A stretch of DNA of 27,983 bases, from NCBI GenBank assembly GCA_002343485.1, contig DDST01000138.1, positions 20,836 through 48,818 of the forward strand, given 5' to 3'. The stretch comes from Proteobacteria bacterium UBA2383 (lineage in GTDB: Bacteria > Pseudomonadota > Gammaproteobacteria > Competibacterales > Competibacteraceae). This document shows, in pieces, positions 22,674-27,983 of the stretch (position 1 is its first letter; each line of letters starts with the position of its first letter). The notes below the pieces were generated by a model that saw only the letters and a list, made by a program, of their open reading frames with translations, made no database searches and was not told the DNA's origin. A program made the translations under genes and the position numbers.

Positions 22674-23924
22674 ATGCGCATTCTGCTGACCACGAATGAA
22701 TATCCGCCGCATGTCTATGGTGGCGCCGGCGTTCACGTTGAATACCTATCCCGCGAACTGGCGAAGCTAACCACGGTCGAGGTGCGCAGTTTCCACGACC
22801 AAACCTTGGACGAAGGCCAATTGCATGTGCGCGGCATCAAAATGGATACCACTCACTTTGCAGGTTGTCCACAATCCTTCGTCTCACCACTCAAGGCGCT
22901 GAGTACCTGTTTGGCCTTCGTTGGTCAAGGCATCGGTGCTGATCTAGAAGATGATGGCAATGCCGAAATCATTCACTGCCACACATGGTACGCTCATTTC
23001 AGCGGCATTCTCGCCAAGATCCTCTATAACATCCCAATGGTGATCACTGTCCATTCGCTGGAACCGTTGCGTCCTTGGAAACGCGACCAGCTCGGGCACG
23101 GTTATGATCTGTCATGCTGGATCGAAAAAAGCGCCTTAGAAACGGCAGACGCTATCATCGCGGTTTCGCGCAGTACCCGCGAAGATATTCTGCGGCTGTT
23201 CGATGTCGATCCCACCCGGGTGGTGATGATTCCCAACGGTATTGACACCGAGGAATATCAGCCGATCCATGCTCCTGAAGTGCTGAATAAACATGGGATT
23301 GATCCTGATCGCCCCTATGTGCTGTTTGTCGGGCGCATTACCCGGCAGAAAGGGCTGTATTATCTGCTCCAAGCGATTCCTCACCTTGATCCCAAGTTGC
23401 AAGTTGTGCTCTGTGCCGGTGACGCAGACACCTTGGCGATGCAACGCGAAATTGAAGAGATCGTCGAAGAATTGCAGAGTCATCGAGCTGGCATTGTCTG
23501 GATTCCAGAGATGTTGCCGCGCCAGGAAACGATTGCGCTCTACTCACACGCCACCATTTTCTGTTGTCCCTCGATCTACGAGCCATTTGGCATCATTAAT
23601 CTGGAAGCCATGGCCTGTGGTACGCCAGTGGTCGGCAGTGCCGTAGGCGGTATCTGCGAAGTCGTTGTGGATGGTGAAACCGGCCTGTTGGTCGATCCTC
23701 ATCTATCTGTTGAACCGCCGCACGATCCAATTTCGCCCGCCCGATTCGAACGCGGTATGGCCGAAGCAATCAATCGTATCGCTAATGATCCGGAGCTGTG
23801 CATGCAGATGGGCCAGGCTGGCCGTGAACGGGTTGAGCGGCACTATAGCTGGCGGAGTATCGCCCAGCAAACCTATGATCTCTATCGCCGTTTGCGTGCG
23901 CAACGTAATGGCAGCAGTAATTAA
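22674..23924 (+). CDS. GT4 glycogen glucosyltransferase (GlgM/Corynebacterium-type GlgA)
   Basis: A 416-residue GT-B retaining glycosyltransferase of the GT4 family. N-terminal motifs are LLTTNEYPPHVYGGAGVHVEYL and IIHCHTWYAHFSG. C-terminal motifs are FVGRITRQKGLYYLL and the donor-binding SIYEPFGIINLEAMACGTPVV. The pattern is that of the Corynebacterium-type glycogen synthase family. Mycobacterial members use ADP-glucose to make maltose-1-phosphate (GlgM) or elongate alpha-1,4-glucan, whereas E. coli GlgA is GT5. AAGGGAG lies about eleven bases before the ATG. Its role is likely in glycogen storage. No glgB, glgC or glgE is in the window, so donor and product are inferred. A membrane protein gene follows at 36 bases. 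Confidence 0.88.
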   Translation: MRILLTTNEYPPHVYGGAGVHVEYLSRELAKLTTVEVRSFHDQTLDEGQLHVRGIKMDTTHFAGCPQSFVSPLKALSTCLAFVGQGIGADLEDDGNAEIIHCHTWYAHFSGILAKILYNIPMVITVHSLEPLRPWKRDQLGHGYDLSCWIEKSALETADAIIAVSRSTREDILRLFDVDPTRVVMIPNGIDTEEYQPIHAPEVLNKHGIDPDRPYVLFVGRITRQKGLYYLLQAIPHLDPKLQVVLCAGDADTLAMQREIEEIVEELQSHRAGIVWIPEMLPRQETIALYSHATIFCCPSIYEPFGIINLEAMACGTPVVGSAVGGICEVVVDGETGLLVDPHLSVEPPHDPISPARFERGMAEAINRIANDPELCMQMGQAGRERVERHYSWRSIAQQTYDLYRRLRAQRNGSSN

Positions 23925-23960
23925 AGTTTCGATTTATCGAACACTGAAGGAGAGATTGCT

Positions 23961-24761
23961 ATGGTTGATACGATTCCGGTTGTTGAAAGTTCATTGACGA
24001 CTCCCAAGATCCGGATCATTACTATTGATCGGCCTTGGGAATGGCTGGGCGCTGGCTGGAAAGACCTATGGCAGGCGCCAGCGGCGAGTATTCCCTATGG
24101 GTTGATTTTCCTTATCATGGGCTATGTTCTGGTCTATCTAGTTGAGGCTCAATTCCACTACGCATTGGCGCTGACTACAGGCTTTCTGCTAGCGGGTCCC
24201 TTTCTGGCAATGGGCCTATATGATATTAGCCGCCGATTGCAAATGAACGAACCGGCAACCTTAGGGCATGCGCTGACTGCTTGGCGGCATAACACGATGC
24301 CTATTCTGCTATTCGGAATCCTGATCGGTTTATTGATGATAGTCTGGGCGCGGTTGTCGGCGGTTCTGTTCGGCGTGATCGCCACCAGTCATAACATGAC
24401 CCTGAGCAGTGCGGTCTCGCAGTTGTTCTTCTCAGGGAGTGGCCTGACCTTCCTGTTAGTCTTCATGGGGGTGGGAGCAGCCATTGCCGCCGTGGTTTTC
24501 GCGATCAGCGTAGTCGCTATTCCAATGATGTTGGATCGCAAGATCGATTTCATTACAGCGGTGCTGACCAGCCTTACTGCGGTCCGCGTCAATCCGGGAC
24601 CGATGGTGTTGTGGGCAGCATTGATTGTGATCTTCACAGGGATTGGCCTGGTTTCCTTTTATGTTGGCTTGGTGATTGCCTTGCCCTTGATCGGTCATGC
24701 AACTTGGCATGCATACCAGGATCTCGTTGACAACAGTGCTATTGAACAGCAACCGGCTTGA
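23961..24761 (+). CDS. DUF2189 family integral membrane protein
   Basis: The 266-residue protein has a cytoplasmic N-terminus with the family motif IDRPWEWLGAGWKDLWQAP (about residues 21-40). Roughly five or six hydrophobic segments follow (about 45-65, 68-90, 112-138, 160-190, 213-245). The motif AGPFLAMGLYDISRR after the second segment and HATWHAYQDLV near the end are typical of DUF2189. The function of the family is unknown. AAGGAG lies about seven bases before the ATG. It follows the glycogen glucosyltransferase by 36 bases and is probably co-transcribed, but no functional link is implied. Confidence 0.88.
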   Translation: MVDTIPVVESSLTTPKIRIITIDRPWEWLGAGWKDLWQAPAASIPYGLIFLIMGYVLVYLVEAQFHYALALTTGFLLAGPFLAMGLYDISRRLQMNEPATLGHALTAWRHNTMPILLFGILIGLLMIVWARLSAVLFGVIATSHNMTLSSAVSQLFFSGSGLTFLLVFMGVGAAIAAVVFAISVVAIPMMLDRKIDFITAVLTSLTAVRVNPGPMVLWAALIVIFTGIGLVSFYVGLVIALPLIGHATWHAYQDLVDNSAIEQQPA

Positions 24762-24774
24762 ATGATCCTTTCAA

Positions 24775-24799
24775 CCCTTCCCCATGCGGCGGGGGAGGG
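24775..24799. terminator. Convergent-gene hairpin (possible bidirectional terminator or REP-like unit)
   Basis: CCCTTCCCC (24775-24783) pairs with GGGGGAGGG (24791-24799), giving nine pairs including one G-U wobble around a 7-nt loop. It fills the 40-base gap between the convergent DUF2189 and DUF1841 genes. It lacks a T-run on either strand, so it may act through Rho or as an mRNA 3'-end stabiliser. GC-rich intergenic dyads of this shape are often dispersed repeats. Confidence 0.5.
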
Positions 24800-24801
24800 G
24801 G

Positions 24802-25227
24802 TTACACCAATCGCTGTAACCGTTCCAGATAAACCTGCTCGTCTGGCTCTTGACCGTTACGTTGCGCCTCCCAGAGGACTTCGCCTAGGCATTCCATCAT
24901 CGCGTGCTCGGCGGCATGCGCGTCGCCTATCCGCTGGCAGAGTTGTTGATATACAGCGAGGATGCCTGCCGGGCGGTTACCGCCCAATTGTTCTTGAATA
25001 GCAATGTGCATGCCCATGTGTAGAAAAGGATTGGTCTGCCCTCCTTCCGGCGCGTACTCTTGGCTTAGTGCAGTTTCGGTATCGGTCAGCACGGCTTGAT
25101 ACTCAGGATGTTCGTTGATGATGCTGGCGATGAGTTGTTCCAGCGGCTCCAGTGATTGACTAGCGCGGGCTTTTTCCCAAACGGTACAGTAGTAGCGGCG
25201 CAGGTTGTTGCGATCATTGCCAAACAT
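24802..25227 (-). CDS. DUF1841 family protein
   Basis: A 141-residue soluble protein of unknown function, found mainly in beta- and gammaproteobacteria. It begins MFGNDRNNLRRYYCTVWEKAR and contains EPLEQLIASIINEHPEYQ, then the family centre NPFLHMGMHIAIQEQLGGNRP (about residues 66-86). The C-terminal part is EHAMMECLGEVLWEAQRNG. No signal peptide or membrane segment is present. Its ATG follows the nth stop codon with no gap (TAAATG), so it is translated from the nth message. Pairing next to nth is common for the family as far as I know, but no DNA-repair role has been shown. Confidence 0.9.
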   Translation of the reverse strand: MFGNDRNNLRRYYCTVWEKARASQSLEPLEQLIASIINEHPEYQAVLTDTETALSQEYAPEGGQTNPFLHMGMHIAIQEQLGGNRPAGILAVYQQLCQRIGDAHAAEHAMMECLGEVLWEAQRNGQEPDEQVYLERLQRLV

Positions 25228-25872
25228 TTAAAATGCCTCGTTTTTGCCGGGATATTCACAAAGATCACGGATAGGGCAAGTTGGACAGTTCGGTTTTCGC
25301 GCCGTGCAAATATAGCGGCCGTGCAGGATCAACCAATGATGAGCATCCTGCTTAAACTCATCGGGTGTTGCTGCCAGCAAGGTGTCTTCCACATCACGCA
25401 CGGTTTTACCCGGTGCCAGTCCAGTGCGATTAGCGACCCGGAAAATATGGGTGTCGACGGCAATTGCCGGTTCACCGAAAGCTGTATTCAAGATGACGTT
25501 GGCCGTCTTGCGGCCCACGCCTGGTAAGGCTTCCAGCGCTATCCGATCGTTCGGTACCTCACCCTTGTGCCGCTCCAGCAACAGCTTACACATCTTGAGG
25601 ATATTTGCTGTTTTGGTGTTATAAAGACCGATGGTTTTTATCAATTCCTTTAAACGGATCTCCCCCATCGTTAACAACGCCTGCGGCGTGTTAGCGGCCG
25701 GGAATAGCTTGGAAGTCGCTTCGTTGACTTTTTTATCCGTCGATTGGGCTGACAGGATCACTGCAACTAGCAGCTCGAAAGGACTATGGTAATGCAGTTC
25801 GGTCGTTGGTCGCGGACAGGCTGCTTGCAGGCGGGCGAAGAGTTGGTGAATTTTCAAAGAATCCATAGACAT
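25228..25872 (-). CDS. nth: Endonuclease III (DNA glycosylase/AP lyase)
   Basis: Base-excision-repair enzyme that removes oxidised pyrimidines and nicks the abasic site. The 214-residue protein has the helix-hairpin-helix LPGVGRKTANVIL with catalytic Lys122, and catalytic Asp140 in AVDTHIFRVANR. The [4Fe-4S] cluster is held by Cys189, Cys196, Cys199 and Cys205 (C-x6-C-x2-C-x5-C). ATG codons at 25872 and 25866 are both possible starts, and neither has a clear Shine-Dalgarno sequence. The gene starts only 28 bases after the T-run of the sodB terminator, so its promoter must overlap that terminator or it depends on read-through. Confidence 0.97.
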   Translation of the reverse strand: MSMDSLKIHQLFARLQAACPRPTTELHYHSPFELLVAVILSAQSTDKKVNEATSKLFPAANTPQALLTMGEIRLKELIKTIGLYNTKTANILKMCKLLLERHKGEVPNDRIALEALPGVGRKTANVILNTAFGEPAIAVDTHIFRVANRTGLAPGKTVRDVEDTLLAATPDEFKQDAHHWLILHGRYICTARKPNCPTCPIRDLCEYPGKNEAF

Positions 25873-25900
25873 AGACTGAGCTTACGAGAGAGCAAGCCAT

Positions 25901-25934
25901 AAAAAAGCCAGCAGCCCAGCAAGGGTTGCTGGCT
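25901..25934 (-). terminator. Rho-independent terminator of sodB
   Basis: On the minus strand AGCCAGCA (25934-25927) and TGCTGGCT (25913-25906) form a perfect 8-bp stem with a 13-nt loop, followed directly by a run of Ts (25906-25901 in reverse complement). The loop contains an alternative CCAGCA/TGCTGG pairing. It lies 42 bases after the sodB stop. This is the clearest intrinsic terminator in the window. Confidence 0.88.
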
Positions 25935-25975
25935 CGCTGCCAGCCACGATCATCGCCGGGTGCTGCCTCGTTGTC

Positions 25976-26554
25976 TTAGGCGTACTGTTGAGCAACGAAA
26001 TCCCAGTTGACCAGATTCCAGAACGCCTCAACATACTTCGGGCGTAAATTACGATAGTCGATGTAATAGGCATGCTCCCAGACATCGCAAGTCAGCAACG
26101 CCTTTTTGCCAGCGGTCACTGGGGTGCCCGCATTGGAGGTGCTCATCAATTCAATTGACCCATCCGGGTTCTTGACCAGCCAGCCCCAGCCAGAACCGAA
26201 GGTGCCTACCGCAACCTTGGTGAATTCTTCTTTGAAGGCTGCAAATGAGCCAAATTTTTGGTTGATCGCCGCAGCGACCGCACCGCTTGGTTCTCCACCG
26301 CCATTCGGTTTTAGGCAATTCCAGTAAAAGGTATGGTTCCATACCTGCGCGGCGTTGTTAAAGACGCCGCCTGAAGCCTTCAGAATGATCTCTTCAAGCG
26401 ATAGATTCTCGAATTCGGTGCCTTTGATCAGGTTATTCAAATTGGTCACATAGGCCTGATGATGCTTGCCATAATGAAAATCCAAGGTTTCCTTGGAAAT
26501 ATACGGTTCCAGCGCATTCTGGGCATAGGGCAATGCAGGTAGTTCGTGAGCCAT
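25976..26554 (-). CDS. sodB: Superoxide dismutase, iron type
   Basis: Converts superoxide to oxygen and hydrogen peroxide in the cytoplasm. The frame is open from 26620, but the ATG at 26554 gives the family N-terminus MAHELPALPYAQNALEPYIS and has an AAGGAG-type ribosome site upstream, yielding 192 residues as usual for FeSOD. Metal-site motifs are HYGKHHQAYV (first His), NHTFYWNCLKPNGGG (second His) and DVWEHAYYIDYRN (Asp and third His). The FNNAAQVWNHTFYWN context fits iron rather than manganese enzymes. A strong terminator follows, then nth. Confidence 0.96.
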   Translation of the reverse strand: MAHELPALPYAQNALEPYISKETLDFHYGKHHQAYVTNLNNLIKGTEFENLSLEEIILKASGGVFNNAAQVWNHTFYWNCLKPNGGGEPSGAVAAAINQKFGSFAAFKEEFTKVAVGTFGSGWGWLVKNPDGSIELMSTSNAGTPVTAGKKALLTCDVWEHAYYIDYRNLRPKYVEAFWNLVNWDFVAQQYA

Positions 26555-26665
26555 AATCGGCCTTCTCCTTAGGATATCAGTGAAGAGGTATCGCGCCCGA
26601 TTGGAACCTCGTGGCGACATGAAGTTTCGTCAGCGGGGCTGGACGCGCCGGTGCGGCAAGTCTAG

Positions 26666-26682
26666 TCGTCGCTTCGCGACGA
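26666..26682. other. Perfect 7-bp hairpin between sodB and the BON lipoprotein gene
   Basis: TCGTCGC (26666-26672) and GCGACGA (26676-26682) form a perfect stem with a TTC loop in the 240-base divergent gap. It could be a leader hairpin for either gene or a protein site. No confident promoter was found in the gap. A TTCACG element near 26695 is too close to the TATCCT at 26715 to be a standard pair. Confidence 0.35.
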
Positions 26683-26794
26683 TGCAACGCAGGTTTCACG
26701 TGGCAAGGGTGTGTTATCCTTGCGCTTGCCCCGTGTGCCGGACCGGTGCGAAGCCGCTCCGCGCCCTTCGTTTCAGCTCATGGAGATCGAACAG

Positions 26795-27151
26795 ATGAAT
26801 AAGCTCACCTTTATTTTTGCCCTGTTGGCCGCTTTGAGTATTGCCGGTTGCGTTACCTCTGGCGGTGGCTCCAGCGGTGATGACAGTGTGGCCAGCACCG
26901 CCAGCCTTAGTGACAGCGGTCGTGGCGCTCCCCAAGCCAACGACTCGGAAATCACCTCTGCTATCCAGCGCGCCTTCAGTCAAGATGACCTGCTATCCAA
27001 GTCCAACATTTCAGTGAATTCCAATCAGGGAGTGGTCAGTCTCAGCGGCCGGTTAAGCGCCCGCGCCGCTAACCGTGCTGTGTCCGTCGCGCGCGCTGCA
27101 CCCGGTGTGCGGCGAGTCCTCTGGGCCAGTATCGAATATATCCCCGAATAA
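26795..27151 (+). CDS. BON-domain lipoprotein
   Basis: The frame is open from 26711, but the ATG at 26795 has GGAG at 26782-26785 and gives a perfect lipoprotein signal: basic MNK, a hydrophobic run, and lipobox IAGC with Cys19. Valine at +2 favours outer-membrane sorting. A Gly/Ser/Asp-rich linker (about 22-55) follows. A single BON domain fills the rest (about 56-118), with SEITSAIQRAFSQDD, GVVSLSGRLSARAANRA and APGVRRVLWAS. BON domains bind membranes or other envelope components and occur in OsmY-like stress proteins. The 118-residue size is small for the group. The NAGGN amidotransferase gene begins 41 bases downstream, so an osmotic-stress connection is plausible but inferred. Confidence 0.88.
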   Translation: MNKLTFIFALLAALSIAGCVTSGGGSSGDDSVASTASLSDSGRGAPQANDSEITSAIQRAFSQDDLLSKSNISVNSNQGVVSLSGRLSARAANRAVSVARAAPGVRRVLWASIEYIPE

Positions 27152-27192
27152 TCCATTGTCCCTGATCCAACCCCTAGGAGTCCTGAGCACGC

Positions 27193-27983
27193 ATGTGCGG
27201 TATTAGCGGCGAACTGCGCTTCGATGGCGGCGAACCTGATTTAGCCCTGATGAGGCGAATGCTGCGGCGCCTGGCCCGTCGTGGCCCCGACCATGAAGGG
27301 GTCTGGTCCGACGCTCCCCTGCTGTTCGGTCATCGCCGGTTGTCAGTAATTGATCTCAGCGACCGTTCCAATCAGCCGATGGCCGATTCCGAACTGGGCC
27401 TGGCGCTGGTGTTTAACGGCGCCATCTACAACTATCGGGAACTGCGGCGGGAGCTACAGGCCAAAGGCTACCGCTTCTTCTCCGAGGGCGACACCGAAGT
27501 CATTCTTAAAGCCTACTCTGAATGGGGCGAGCAGTGTGTCGAGCATCTGACCGGTATGTTCGCTTTCGCCCTTTGGAACCAGCGCGAGCACACGCTTTTC
27601 CTTGCCCGTGACCGGCTGGGTATTAAGCCGCTGTATTACAGCAGAACCCCGCATGCGTTCCGCTTTGCCTCCAACAGCCAGGCATTGCTGGCCGCCGGGG
27701 ATACCAATACCGCTATCGACCCGGTAGCGCTGCACCACCAACTGACCTTGCATGCGGTCATCCCTGCACCGCGCACCCTTCTCCAGGGTATCCGCAAATT
27801 GGCGCCAGCCACGACTTTGACCATCGATGCCCAAGGGAATGAGCGGAACCGGGTTTATTGGCGTCTGCAAGCCCGGCGTCCTGCTGCGCTACGTACTGAG
27901 GCCGAGTGGACCCAAGCCGTACATGACGCGCTGCGGCTTGCGGTGCGGCGGCGGCTGGATGTTGCCGACGTGCCGGTTGGAGT
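27193..27983 (+). CDS. N-acetylglutaminylglutamine amidotransferase, 3'-truncated
   Basis: The frame is open from the ATG at 27193 to the window end (263 codons), so only the N-terminal part is present. MCGISGELRF gives the nucleophilic Cys2 of class II glutamine amidotransferases. RRGPDHEGVW, GHRRLSVIDLSD, FNGAIYNYRELR, FSEGDTEVILKAY, GMFAFALWNQ and LARDRLGIKPLYY complete the glutaminase domain of the asparagine-synthase (AsnB) family. VALHHQLTLHAVIPAPRTLL and RRRLDVADVPVG match the branch that amidates N-acetylglutaminylglutamine to the osmoprotectant NAGGN, rather than true AsnB. The synthetase SGG motif would follow just outside the window. AGGAG at 27176-27180 lies twelve bases upstream. 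Confidence 0.88.
   Translation, partial: MCGISGELRFDGGEPDLALMRRMLRRLARRGPDHEGVWSDAPLLFGHRRLSVIDLSDRSNQPMADSELGLALVFNGAIYNYRELRRELQAKGYRFFSEGDTEVILKAYSEWGEQCVEHLTGMFAFALWNQREHTLFLARDRLGIKPLYYSRTPHAFRFASNSQALLAAGDTNTAIDPVALHHQLTLHAVIPAPRTLLQGIRKLAPATTLTIDAQGNERNRVYWRLQARRPAALRTEAEWTQAVHDALRLAVRRRLDVADVPVG

Noticed and set aside
26555..26620. N-terminal extension of sodB
   Set aside because: The extra 22 residues are basic and absent from the family, and the strong AAGGAG site serves the ATG at 26554.
26711..26794. N-terminal extension of the BON lipoprotein
   Set aside because: It would bury the lipoprotein signal and lipobox behind 28 residues. GGAG at 26782-26785 supports the later ATG.
27350..27550. 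A 66-codon plus-strand open frame and overlapping minus-strand frames near the window end
   Set aside because: They are out-of-frame shadows of the amidotransferase gene, whose own frame runs off the window without a stop.

Overview
The window is a compact stretch of chromosome from a gammaproteobacterium-like Gram-negative bacterium, at moderately high G+C. The evidence is the conserved block rpsB-tsf-pyrH-frr-uppS-cdsA-dxr-rseP-bamA-skp-lpxD-fabZ-lpxA-lpxB, together with FimV-type LysM, DUF1841, DUF2189 and YcgM-like proteins. An actinobacterial-type (GlgM-like) glycogen glucosyltransferase and an N-acetylglutaminylglutamine amide (NAGGN) amidotransferase would suit a glycogen-storing, osmotically buffered organism such as the Competibacter group. 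That placement is an inference that a database search would settle. Coding density is very high: no gene-free stretch exceeds 300 bases, and the longest gap is about 240 bases between sodB and the BON lipoprotein gene.

Region 1 (1-13680, all +) is the translation and envelope-biogenesis superoperon. It starts inside rpsB and continues with tsf, pyrH and frr (translation and UMP supply), then uppS, cdsA and dxr (isoprenoid carrier and phospholipid precursors). Next come rseP (site-2 protease), bamA and skp (outer-membrane protein assembly), and lpxD, fabZ, lpxA and lpxB (lipid A). Several junctions overlap by 4-8 nt (pyrH/frr if the upstream frr start is used, uppS/cdsA, cdsA/dxr, dxr/rseP, fabZ/lpxA), which implies translational coupling. 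LpxA has a Phe where the E. coli enzyme has the Gly173 acyl-chain ruler, so a short 3-hydroxyacyl chain on lipid A is predicted.

Region 2 (13740-18242) has thrC (threonine synthase) where many relatives carry rnhB/dnaE. It is followed by a secreted proline-rich protein of unknown function and, convergently on the minus strand, a FimV-like protein. The FimV-like protein has two LysM-type domains around a Pro/Glu-rich linker built of 28-30-residue repeats.

Region 3 (18243-24761, +) opens with a 953-residue fusion of a carrier domain, a fatty-acyl-AMP ligase and a PlsC-type acyltransferase. This is the most unusual protein here. A fumarylacetoacetate-hydrolase-family enzyme, a flavodoxin-fold NAD(P)H:quinone reductase, the glycogen glucosyltransferase and a DUF2189 membrane protein follow.

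Region 4 (24775-27983) holds a minus-strand group (sodB, then nth and a DUF1841 gene with the nth stop abutting the next start), with a strong terminator just after sodB. Divergent from it are a small BON-domain lipoprotein and the 5' part of the NAGGN amidotransferase gene, cut by the window edge. I saw no tRNA, rRNA, CRISPR, insertion sequence, phage or defence system.
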